This document shows, piece after piece, positions 44,657 to 55,126 of a stretch of 64,000 nucleotides of DNA. Each line of letters opens with the position of its first letter. Positions within the stretch are counted from its first letter, which is position 1. The notes beneath the pieces are model-generated. The model saw nothing but the letters and a program-made list of their open reading frames with translations, had not been told where the DNA came from and did not search any database. Location of the stretch: the NCBI GenBank assembly GCA_013115135.1, contig JABANP010000225.1, positions 1 through 64,000 on the forward strand, given 5' to 3'. The position numbers were made by a program, and so were the translations under genes. Origin of the DNA: Perkinsus olseni. Its lineage: Eukaryota > Perkinsozoa > Perkinsida > Perkinsidae.

Positions 44657-45068
44657 GCTGCCAGTAGAGACGCTGCCTGCAGTGGAAGCTGGCGCACCTG
44701 CGTGGAACGGTTCCACTGGAACCCAGCTAGAGAGAACTCGCAGAAGTTCTGCGGCGGAACTTCAGCCTTGAAAATAAGCGAGATTTGAGTGGACGCTTAG
44801 GAAGCGACAACGACGTTTGAAGTGCTGCCTAACGTCGTCCCTCCAACTAATGTCGTGGGGAAAATCCTGGGCAAACGTGAGGCTACTACGAACTGTCTGA
44901 CTTTCTATTCCCAAGTCACGTGACTGACTAAGTGCGTCGGATGCGCTGCATCCACATGCCGAAGGCATGTGGTTCGCGCGAGTGATAAGAACACTACCTC
45001 TACAATGAATGCTCAGCAACGTGACTCACGTTACGTGAGAAGCTTATCCAAGAAGGAGGCTGCTTCGT

Positions 45069-45660
45069 TGAAGGGCGGAAACTTGAATGTAAGGGTATTG
45101 TTATGGTTAGAGTATGTTTGACTTGCGGCCGAGCTCAGAGGAAAACTCTGGTGACCAGGACTCGGTCCAGGATTCGGACAAACGAGGCTACCACGAACCG
45201 TCCGACCTCTCATTCTCAAGCTCACGTTCGGCACGTGCATCGGATGCATCTCGCATCCGTAGTTTGGAATGATCTCGAACCATCACCATAACTGGTGAAA
45301 CAACTGCCAAAGGGCGCAGAAGTTTGCCCTGCCAGCGACTGGCACTCCTCCGTGAAGCCACTACCAAATCACGACGGTGAAGACGATCTGTTCCCATGAT
45401 AGCACCCTGGTTCCTCGCTGATAGTTGACACATCATGCCAAGTTGGCAAGCCACGTCGATGGAAATGGTTCTACGCCACCGATAAGTACACAGTGTACAC
45501 TCTCCTCTACAATGAATGCTTAGCAAAACGTGACCTCAATGCTACGTGCGCAGTTTCTCGATCCCAGAGCAGGCAGTGTTTATCTGTCGGAAGGGCGGAA
45601 ACTCTAAACAGCAGTATTGTTACGGGTTAGAGTATGTTTGGCTTTGTGGCCGGAGCCCAT
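45069..45660. repeat. Internal duplication of a GAAGGGCGGAAAC module
   Basis: The stretch GAAGGGCGGAAACTTGAATG...TTAGAGTATGTTTG at 45069 recurs in diverged form at 45588 (GGAAGGGCGGAAACTCTAAA). The intervening DNA also has matching phrases (TCTACAATGAATGCT at 44999 and 45505). 45120-45930 has no gene with support. Confidence 0.6.
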
Positions 45661-45939
45661 GCGCAACCGTAGAACTAAAGTAGAAGATAGGGTACGTGTT
45701 CGTTGCGTAGATAAGCATCCCTTTACGGCTTTGCGGAATGTCCTGTCGAAGATTGGTCGATGTCCTGGAAGTCTTGCCACTGCGAGAGTAGGCTCGCCAT
45801 TCCCTTCCCGTGGTGATAATTCAGGGCCGTAGTCAGACCAATGAGCCAGCAACGTGAAGTCAATATGACGATTATTATGGCGATGGGCTTCGCCCAGTCA
45901 GTAGTCTGTTACCGTTGATTGGTAATATACTAAATTTAT

Positions 45940-46890
45940 TTCCCGTTATCGGAAATTCCTCGAAATTTCAGGGTGCAGCGGAAAATATCGAAAATTTTCA
46001 ACAACTCTAGCGCACGCCGAAAGAATTCAGCCCCTACGGGCGCTGAACCCCCATTAGCCCAAGCCCTACGGGCGAGCATCGGAGGTGTGCAATTTCTGTG
46101 TTAGATCGCGATCGAGCTATATCGCCACCAACGGGTCTTTCGAACAGGATACTATTCAACCGAGGACCCGCAGTCCGCCCATCCGCGGGGATGAACCGAG
46201 AGGTGCTCCGTCACCAAGATCTCGAATCGTGCAGAATCATCAGTACGCGCCTGCCAAGTCTGCAGCTTTGTGAGCGAGGCCACTCATGGCGTGAATCCTT
46301 CCGGTGTGAGGTGCCGCAGCAGCACTGCCGCCCGCATAAGATCGGGTGCTCGAAGATTTTCTCCTGTCGAGAATGCTGAAATGGGATGTTGTTAAATCTA
46401 CGGCTGGCGCGATAGTCTCCAGCTGGTAACTAACATGATGACTTGCCAAGTCCGGCTAACAGAAAGCGGTAGTGTTCTGCGGTGATAGTCTGTCCCAGTA
46501 AAAATTTCCGCATTGGAGAATTTTGCGCTAGGACGTTGCACAGCGGCGAGTTTAGCAGTGAAACCCATTGTTACGGAAACAGTCCTGATGTTCCGCATCT
46601 AATGGTACCCGTAGTCCCGCATACTCACGTTCGTCGAGCCCGCAGCGCCGACTCAGGAGGTTCGTAGGAGCTCCGGATCCTCTTTCGGTCCATCCACAGT
46701 GGATGGTCCATGTCCAACGGTTCAACTCCACCCGCAGGAACCGCGAGCGGAGCTTTAGAACCGAAAAATTTCGGAACTTCTCGTTTTGGAATTTTCTGTC
46801 CGATTTCTTTCCATCTATCTTGGATCCAACTGATGCGGTGTGATGAACCCGCCACGTTTCCATGTAGTGCTATGCTGTACGAAGGGTCTC
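45940..46890. repeat. Repeat blocks Q and P (copy 3)
   Basis: Aligns with 16470-17400 throughout. Unlike that copy it runs straight into R1, downstream flank and secreted-gene copy D, giving the longest version of the composite unit (about 45.9-48.9 kb). Confidence 0.85.
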
Positions 46891-46949
46891 AACGAGACAT
46901 GAACGAGCATGAGTCGTGCCGCATGACCAGCCCCCATCAATCTTCTGGA

Positions 46950-47160
46950 GCCCCGGACCGGGCCTCGCCAGTCTATGTCTGCGTCCTTCATTAATTGACA
47001 ACCCACAAAGACGAAATCGGAGACAGTAATCGACTGGCGTAGAAATACGAGGCACCTGACCTATCGAGCTGTCCTACAGCCTAATGCAATGCTCTCAGAA
47101 TGGCTAGCCCCAGCCTGGGGATCAGTCAGGCGGGCCTGACTCCAGGCCGTACCATGGTAT
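46950..47160. repeat. Repeat module R1 (copy 4)
   Basis: Near-identical to 39590-39775 with small indels. Confidence 0.8.
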
Positions 47161-47719
47161 AAATCGATCCCTGCCGCTAGAATAATCTCCGGCGGCAGGG
47201 CACCGTGCCTTAGGCACACTAACGAACTCCCCTTCGGGCCCCCGTCGGCCAGAAGAGGGAGGGACTGAATCACGCCTTCGGCCGCCTTCACGATAGAAGA
47301 GTGGTAATATGAACCCGCTGCAGATGACAGATGAAGGATGTCACTCAGAGTCAGCTGTCACGCGGTGCGACTCAGAGTCTCCTGGGTTTCGATCTGGCAG
47401 ACCCAATCTGCCCTCTCTCCAGGTAAGACAATGGTCACGGCCCTCGTGGCTCAATCACGCAGTGACTACAGAGGGATTATTGTCGCCTCGTATCCGAGCG
47501 TCTGAGAGAGTCGAAAAATGAAATGATAATGATACTCTGTGCCGCGGTAAGCATTTATCCGATATAAAGCACACTTGAACCACGTCCGTTCTGTAACGGG
47601 GCTCAGTTCCAACCGTGCACCCTGAATAGACAGAGAGTCTCGGAAAACCGAGATGGGCAGATTTGTGCGATGCGACTGTCGCCATGAACGTGCAGTTAGG
47701 AGTAGAACTCATGAAGTAC

Positions 47720-48467
47720 TCAGAGCCGCTCGAGGAGCTGTAGAGCGCCTTCAACGGGAATGACAACCGTCACACCTGTGGCGAAGGTCATGGACGCAAG
47801 ATCGCGCCCCTTCTTGAGGTTCAAAGCGGGACAAGACTTTTGACATCGGTCGAGGTATCTGTCAAAGAGCAGCTTGTTCAGTCGGGTCCACAAACATAGT
47901 GCACGTAGGTGGACCATCAGCGCGCTTGAACTTGAAGCGCCTCGTAGTGATAAGGACCCTCCATCACACCAGACCTGCATGCGCACACCGCCGTCCGCGT
48001 ATATATCGTAAACCCCTTTGAGACTCTGGAGCACCAGGAGACCTGTAGAGATATAGGCCTGGGTTGAGGCCGAGCCCGACCCTAGTGAGCAAGACTCCTC
48101 GGTCTCGAAGCTGACGGTGATGGAATCAGCGGTCTGATAATATAGGAAGACCAAGTCATCTTTGCGGAACTCTTTCCTGGAAAGAGTGGTTGAATACCCC
48201 GGTACCAGTAGTCGACCCTTCCTTTATAGGTGTTGCGGAAGTCAACCCCGTAGGTGTTACCGGGCCTCTTAAGGAGGGGGTACAGACCGTCAGCGGAGGC
48301 CGGCTTACCATCCACCTCTGAAGGCAATACCAACACGATGGTCTTCTACACACAGTGAATGCCATATGGAACTCGTTCGAAGAGAAGGCGAACCTTCCGA
48401 CATCTTGAGCCGTCACGCACATCAGCAGTTGAACAATCATCATCGAAAGTTGAATGAGTTTCATCAT
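47720..48467 (-). pseudogene. Secreted-protein family, copy D (frameshifted)
   Basis: Starts at the family double Met (48467) with an intact signal peptide, then loses frame near 48350, where a base is missing compared with copy C. Further indels near 48180-48330 and 47840-47950 spread the homology over all three frames. The promoter-side and downstream flanks match copy C closely, so the gene has decayed faster than its flanks or has simply collected indels. Confidence 0.85.
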
Positions 48468-48824
48468 TGGGGAAGTTCTGACAACCGAACTATCTATCAG
48501 AAAGCTCCTGTTAGGCGATGTAGAGCACAAGAGGCTCTGACGAGATGCTGGAAACTCGTGATTCGACCCTGCGGGATTAGGCCATTGGTGGCTACCCCCA
48601 GGCGCTGTGTCATTTTTGCTCATTTCGTTACAGTAAAGTGAAATATAGTTGCTTGAGGGACTCACAATGAGGCTGAAAGAGCTGAGAAGGACGAAGGTGC
48701 ACCCCATAGCGCGATCTATAATACGTTACGTATTATACGTATGTGCACGCAGGAGACAGCGCCTCTATTGACAGCAGATTGCCAGCCTGGTCCCGCCGGC
48801 CGGTCAGACAGACCGGACTATGCC

Positions 48825-48937
48825 CCTTCAGACGACCCTAAGTAATCGCTGGTCCCTCACCCCTATCCAGCGACGTCAACTATCTTTGTCGGCGTCGATG
48901 ATAACCCCAACCCAGGATTATTCGACGGAGACACTCC
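48825..48937. repeat. Repeat module R2, truncated copy 4
   Basis: Follows copy C's R2 until GACGGAGACACTCC, then similarity ends abruptly at about 48937, marking a breakpoint. Confidence 0.7.
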
Positions 48938-50714
48938 AGTGCGTATGATGATCATACGCGGCGACCCAGCACGTGGTTGCACAAAATCAGAGCATCGCGT
49001 ACGAGGGCTGTCCCGACTTCGTTGATTTGAGATAGAGAAAATTTTCGCTCCCTCCCGACCCAGAGGCCGGTATTTCCGTGATTTGAAATTCCAAACGCCG
49101 TTTGGCAAACGGAACTTCCCGAATTCCGCGAACTCCAAATGGGAAGGACGCACGCTGAAGAAGGTTGGAGCCTTATCGCTTCACTCCCCAATACGTACAC
49201 GTAATACTCGTACACGTAATACTCTGGGTACACGTAATACTCGTACACATAATACTGTACACATAATACTCGTACACATAGTACTCTCTATACATAAAAC
49301 CCAGCGCTCGTACACTATGCTGCTCAGTCGCAAAATGGCCACGCAGACCAGACAAACAGACTGGTAGACTTTTTTCAGTCGGAAAAGGCCATTGACACCG
49401 TATGAATTACGACTTCAACACTGAAAATCGATTGAATCGTTCAGGACTCTTGAAATATTGCAGTTTGGAATCTGTTTGAGCTCCAACTGTGCGGAAAATG
49501 TCTCTGCGCCAATATGCGCTCCACCGGCTGGCACTGTACTGTGGATCCTCACCGATCTAAATGCCGTACTCTAACACAGTAAGTTAGTAACACTTGATTC
49601 ACCGACGGTGAATCACCGTATGCCTTAGTAAGAGCCTCTTACACATTCAATTCGTACACTTCCAACTCGCACACTTTCAACTGGTCTACGCTTTAACTGG
49701 TACACCTATAATTCGTACATCCTCGTACACCGCAAAAGCGGTTCACATACAGTTCGTGCACAAACAACCCATACACCGCCGTTTCGCTCACACCACAATC
49801 TTCAACCCCTGCACTTCAACCTGTTCCAGGCCGCACATTCGTGCGCGAGGTGCAGGCGCTCCGCGGATTCCATGCAAGTCTTTACTTTGAAATTCCTGCG
49901 TTTGCTTCCTCCGGTTCATTCGCCGCTCAGTATGCAGTGCGCTTACTGCATACTATGGGCATGCATACCATGCTCGGCAGCATGCATTACTAAGTGATAG
50001 TACCACCATCCCTGGCCTGGAGACTAGCGCCACACTTCACCGAGGGTCTGGCATACCCAGTGCATGCCTTATTCTTCACTCTCTGGCTCCGCTCTTTCCT
50101 TTCATCGCGCCCCCCCTGTGAACCTTTCTCGCCCATCGAAGTGTGGTCGCCTCGCATAGACTTCGAGTTGAGCTCGATTAACTCCTCGAAGCGCTCGAGG
50201 ATTGTAGCGTGAGAAAGAAGTCTTACCTCCTAGTCGGAAGCCATGTTTTTCAAACCACGACAAAACCACAATCGAAGGGTGAATAAGTGGTAAGGCCACG
50301 TGCTTAGCTTGCCGTAGGGCTCAACACAGCTTGGTGTCGTCTCCGGGCACATGAGGGAGGGCGTCACGGTTTAGCCCACGTCGAACCCTGCAGAATCTGC
50401 AGTGCAGATTCAACTCAGAAAGAAGTTCACGTGTATCGGGGTGATGCTAGTCACTAGGGCCGTGCTCGGTCGGTGGTTGTATGATTGTGTTTTTCTGCTC
50501 TATCGGGCCGTTGGGTCTGGAAAACGGATCCTAGATTATAGCTCCGATGACATTACACAACATTATTGTTTTTCCGAGTCGGGGTTGAGTAGGGGCACGA
50601 TGTGCGCCGAACGCTGTAAGCTGAGAATGATTCTCCAGTCGCACAGTAGCAGGATAGAAGCCTCGATCAACATGAAAAAACAGTAGTCTACTGTGGTGTC
50701 TCTAAGAGACAAAT
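48938..50714. other. No gene recognised; CTCGTACAC repeats
   Basis: Dense CTCGTACACGTAATA-type repeats at 49190-49310 and sparser TCGTACAC words at 49640-49760. The remaining open frames have no support. Confidence 0.55.
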
Positions 50715-51439
50715 ACCACTAGCGCTAGGGGCAAGTGGATCGTGTCTTACACAATAGCATGAGTGCACTACGTGAATGAAACGCCCATTTCCAATCCATG
50801 CGCTTCAATTTCGGACAGCACCAGGCAGGTTAACGCGTTGTACGCCTCGCGTGCTTGAGGGCATCGAGTTGAGGGCGGAAGTCTAAGACTTCAAGTCTTG
50901 AAGGCTGGTACCACCAGTTCGGACATGAATGCTTCGAAACTATTGTTCTCGTACTTGCCTAAGCTGGATTGACTACTGGGAATCTCAAGCACAATCTTCA
51001 GCTCACTGGAAGCGAGCAGATGTTAGACGGAGACAGAGAACGATTTTTCCGGGGCAGTGTTCTCGTTGCTTATTCTCTTCGCTTACCCATATTCTGCAGG
51101 TGTGGACGAAGTCACATACCGTCGGTGAAAGCCGGCCGTGTGGGGACATTCGACACTAAGGTGCAGCAGTGGTACATCAGCTGCACACTGTGCAGTGCGC
51201 AGCCAGCGCCAGTACAAAACCATGTTTCTGCCTCTCGTGTACTCGAGCTGAGCTGCCCACTATTGATCACTCCTTAGGGAAGATTTCGCTGCGCCTCCTG
51301 CGTGTCGTCACGCGCCCCTTCTGCTCTTTATGCATAAAACTTTTATCCACTTTCCAAACTCCCTAGCAGCCCTGCGAATCCGAGGAATGTGGATGAGCCT
51401 CGTCACCAGCAGGCGTATGGGAGCGCCTCGACGTGTCTA

Positions 51440-52081
51440 CACCCATTTCCAGACCTACTTAGTAAAACCCCAGACCAAATTAGTAAAACCCCAGAGCAAT
51501 TTTAATAAAACCCCAGAGCAAATTAGTAAAACCCCAGAGCAATTCAATAAAGCCCAGGCTAAAGTAGTAAAACCCAAAGCAATTTAGTCGGCACGCGAGA
51601 CTCATCCGTCCCTCCTCCCGGCCCGGGAACTCCGGCTCATGAGTGGCGGGAGAGGCGGTGGAGCGAAGGCAGGGTACTTCCTGCCGTGCTGTGTGAAGTT
51701 GCTTCAAAAAGGGGTTGAAGAGGTTACTATGCAACTTTGTATTCAACTTGCAACTTTGCTTCAATCACGCCCAAACATTGTACCCTTGTTGCTCAGCTAT
51801 GTGAGGCATGCCAGTCGGAGCCCCAATTCGAATGTTTAACGATTAAACTTTAACCCGCGATCGGTGGAATAACGAGGGCCTACTTCATGTAGGCTGACGT
51901 TGTGAGTTTTCCGTACTTGTTAGTGATTTTGTTGGGCTCTACTAAATTGGTCTTTCATAAAATCAAATTGCTTTGGGGTTTTACTGTGCTGGGCTTTCAG
52001 TGAGGTGCTTTGGGTTTTACTAATTTGCTCCTGGGCTTTTATTAAATTGCTGTGTTTTACTAAGTAGGTCTGGAAATGGTG
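51440..52081. mobile_element. TA-flanked MITE, 642 bp, in block Y
   Basis: Ends CACCCATTTCCAGACCTACT and, inverted, CACCATTTCCAGACCTACTT; flanked by TA on both sides (51438-51439, 52082-52083). Block X has the uninterrupted site (43710-43711). Each arm is built of ~18-bp units (TTAGTAAAACCCCAGAGCAA on the left, the reverse on the right), so the element folds into a long imperfect hairpin. TA duplication suggests a Tc1/mariner-type helper. The centre (51590-51920) holds no recognisable gene. Confidence 0.9.
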
Positions 52082-52745
52082 TAGTGCCATTACCATGGCG
52101 AGGTGTTTGGATCGAATACTCGGCGCTCATGGACTCGCAAGTCCGTGATCGCTCGGATTTCGGCTGACAGCCGATGGCTGTGCCAGCTTTGGGATACCTC
52201 CTCACGGAACTGCCCTCACCTTAGGTTCCGGCACTAGTACGCTCCACTCCACCTCCCCACAATCAGAGGTTTCACCATGAAGAAATCATCAAAGCGATAC
52301 ATTTAGTCTCCTGCCGCACAGACACTTGCGTACCGCAGTAGACTCTAGTGTAGGTAGTCTGAGATTACCTGTTCAGTGAACAGTGTTCACATGAGAAGTC
52401 TCGGCCGGCAAAAGTTGAAGCTTGTCCCGAGCGGTTACGCTTATCTTCGCCTCGAGCATGGACCCAGAGCAATATGCCGTAGCTGCGAGATATCTCATCC
52501 TTCATCGTCTCAGCATCATCGGCAACAATGACTCCCAATTCACAGCAAACAGGAGTATTAAACTATGCTTGTACTCGGAGTACAACCGCAGTGGTTCCTA
52601 TCCTCGCTCCAACTTTCATGCTAACTGCTACTCCTCTCATGACAATGGGTGCAGTAGCTACTATTAACCCGCGTCCCATACTACACGACCTAACTATGCG
52701 AGTAATGGTGGTTGATATAACTTCAATGGAGATGCCGATTAGGCG

Positions 52746-53054
52746 ATGCGTGACTACCCTATTACTAATGACAAGGAATTACCTACAACCTCCCAAACAG
52801 GGTACTCGACCGGTTACAAGCATCAGCAGACATCCCCACATGAAGGCCGTTCGTTCAACTACTGGTGGTACACACCGGAGGGAAGAACCGTCCTCAGCTC
52901 AGTCCGGTTCTTCCATCGGCAGTCTAACACGTCACCCGAAGCACCGTGGAATCTCGACCAAACAACTGCACACGCTCAGATTGCTAAAGCTCTTCCGCGT
53001 GGCGAGATCAATGAGGACAAGGCGAACGCCAACCCCATTCGCGGAGTAGTCTAG
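52746..53054 (+). CDS. Hypothetical 102-residue protein in block Y
   Basis: Sister of 44348-44656 with few differences (for example PEGRT for PERRT, AQIAK for AEIAK), of which about half are silent. The upstream in-frame TAG (52740-52742) is conserved. No known domain; may be a relic that is still open because the duplication is recent. Confidence 0.35.
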   Translation: MRDYPITNDKELPTTSQTGYSTGYKHQQTSPHEGRSFNYWWYTPEGRTVLSSVRFFHRQSNTSPEAPWNLDQTTAHAQIAKALPRGEINEDKANANPIRGVV

Positions 53055-53724
53055 GCTGCCAGTAAAGACGCTGCCTGCAGTGGAAGCTGGCGCACCTGCG
53101 TGGAACCCAGCTAGAGAGAACTCGCAGAAGTTCTGCGGCGGAACTTCAGCCTTGAAAATAAGCGAGATTTGAGTGGACGCTTAGGAAGCGACAACGACGT
53201 TTGAAGTGCTGCCTAACGTCATCCCTCCAACTAACGTCGTGGGGAAAATCCTGGGCAAACGTGAGGCTACTACGAACTGTCTGACTTTCTATTCCCAAGT
53301 CACGTGTCTGACAAAGTGCATCGGATGCGCTGCATCCACATGCCGATGGCATGTGGTTCGCGCCAGTGATAAGAACACTACCTCTACAATGAATGCTCAG
53401 CAACGTGACTCACGTTACGTGAGAAGCTTATCCTAGAAGGAGGCTGCTTCGTTGAAGGGCGGAAACTTGAATGTAAGGGTATTGTTTTGGTTAGAGTATG
53501 TTTGACTTGCGGCCGAGCTCATGCTAATCGTAGAAGAGTATTAACGTGTTATCAAAGACTCATTGCTTCGATGCTCTATTAGTCCAGAAAGGTACGCCCA
53601 GAAAGTTCCAAGGTACGCCCAGAAAGCTCCCAGCCAGGTATGCCCATCTTTCTGGTTTTATTTGTCTTCGAGCTTCTACCTCGAGCCGATCTTCAATCTA
53701 TATTAGAACATAGAATCTATATTA

Positions 53725-53997
53725 TTGACTGAGAGATTTGCGCTCGTTCCAAGTCTCTCTTCCGATCTCAATGCGCTGGTGGGCTCTACTGAGGTATGTC
53801 TGATCTCCTTCTATATTCCCCCACGGTCTGGCAATATGGACTCCCTTCGGCAACTGAGTGAACGCTTTCTTCACAATGACAAAGTTGTACTTGGAGGGGA
53901 CTGCAATGGTTATCATGATGCCTGGGGGATTTTGCATCCGGAACGTCTGAATGAAGCTGCTATCCGTATTGCCAATACGGTATTGGTAAATTGGTGA
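53725..53997 (+). pseudogene. LINE endonuclease fragment
   Basis: 90 codons matching the second half of an apurinic-type endonuclease domain of non-LTR retrotransposons: VCLISFYIPPRSG, then KVVLGGDCNGYHDAWG and NEAAIRIANTVLVNW. The GGD-N-H-xxWG block contains the catalytic Asp, Asn and His. The frame breaks at 53997; a continuation (RADLSVTLVDTKLR-like) follows in another frame. It may come from the same LINE type as the RNase H tail at 14.4 kb. Confidence 0.75.
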
Positions 53998-54614
53998 TGG
54001 AGGGAGAAAACTCGCGCCGATCTTGTCTGTCACTCTCGTCGATACCAAACTGCGGAACGCATTTTTCCGAAAACCGCGCAAGCCGTATTCTCAGTTCTTC
54101 GCTCTTCCTTCTCCGTTGTCGCGACGGGAAATTCGTTAAGCGGCTATCACTACCGGTTTCCACTTTCAGGGGAGGATATGACGATAACGAATTTTCTCCC
54201 AGAGGAGAGTAACGAGTGTTTGAGAGCGCTGAAGAAGGTTGGAGCTTTTCACGCTTCTCACTCCTCAGCGAATCTTAGGAGCTTGACTGAGTTCCAACCA
54301 TCGAGGCTGGTATTTATAAAACCTCATGTACAGTACGTTGTACAGTTGTGACGTTCGACCACTTGGGCCTTTAGGGATATGACGATTGCAACTTGCAACT
54401 TGCATATCGAAGTACATAGCCAGAGAAGTTCAGAACTGGGTATATCGTGTATAGTTCACTTTTGTGGATATATCGCGACTGGACACATTAACGTGAAGCC
54501 AACAGCATAACGTAGATGGAAAATCGTACCAATGCTCGATGGAAAAATCAATCTTTCGGACCAACCTTCTCGGGATGGTCACCTACATGAAAAAATTACC
54601 GCTGCGCTACGAAA
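53998..54614. other. No gene recognised
   Basis: The first ~120 bp resemble 16190-16300 (shared TCACTCTCGTCGATAC and CTCAGTTCT words), pointing to a shared repeat. The rest is unique and AT-richer. Confidence 0.5.
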
Positions 54615-55043
54615 TTATGAGGACTTCTTACTCGTTTTTTGCTGCTGTTGGGACCGACGACGCCTGTTGTCGAGGAAATCGTCGGCAGTCTCGTCAACGT
54701 GACCGAGAGCAGATAGATGCTCAACGCGCTCAGCGAAATACCGAAATCTGACAAATGAAATTCCGCGATAAAAATTGCTAGGATCAATAAACTGCGGACC
54801 GTGAAGAGCGTATTCCCTCACTTCACAATAGCTGAGGGTGTGCGTATGCTCTTGCACAGCCCGATTGGGACGATCCAGAACAGATACGAGAAGTTCTCCT
54901 CGACAACTCGTCGAGTCGCTCGGTCCCGTTATGTTCACAAAGGGGTTCGCACTCGCCCAGTCAAAGGAGACGGTTCGCGGATCCTCACCGATCGAAGTTG
55001 TCTTGCAGTTTAACGGCAACCGCGGTTGGTCGGAATGTGACAT
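54615..55043 (-). CDS. Hypothetical protein, 142 residues
   Basis: Minus-strand frame open from Met at 55043; it also continues upstream to a Met at 55118 (then a 43-46-bp stretch with GT...CCAG could be an intron). Composition is protein-like (VSFDWASANPFVNITGPSD, HTHTLSYCEVREYALHGPQF, VEHLSALGHVDETADDFL) with a basic Gln-rich end (RRRRSQQQQKTSKKSS). It begins 9-84 bp after the ApaG gene stop on the same strand. I do not recognise the family; it might be a separate gene or an alternative 3' end of the ApaG gene. Confidence 0.5.
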   Translation of the reverse strand: MSHSDQPRLPLNCKTTSIGEDPRTVSFDWASANPFVNITGPSDSTSCRGELLVSVLDRPNRAVQEHTHTLSYCEVREYALHGPQFIDPSNFYRGISFVRFRYFAERVEHLSALGHVDETADDFLDNRRRRSQQQQKTSKKSS

Positions 55044-55126
55044 CTGGTAAAGATACGGAAAAGATATCTTTAGCTTGATCCTTGTACCTGACGAAATCAC
55101 TAAAAGTTGAGAAAGCATCGCTCCGC

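Larger units (their letters stand above)
42340..45120. repeat. Duplicated block X (sister of Y at 50.7-53.5 kb)
   Basis: Matches 50715-53530 in order: CACTAGCGCTAGGGG at the left, the GCGAGGCGTTT region, the 102-codon frame and the final GGTTAGAGTATGTTTGACTT. The right part (from 43700) is very similar. X has about 340 bp (42868-43208) that Y lacks, including the spliced-leader-like sequence; Y has the 642-bp MITE that X lacks. Confidence 0.85.
50715..53530. repeat. Duplicated block Y (sister of X)
   Basis: Second copy of 42340-45120. The right part 52084-53530 is very close to 43712-45120 and keeps the 102-codon frame. It carries the MITE at 51440-52081. Confidence 0.85.

Noticed and set aside
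44762..45019. 85-codon minus-strand frame conserved in blocks X and Y
   Set aside because: Both blocks are recent duplicates, so conservation alone is not evidence of coding, and the frame shows no protein-family features.
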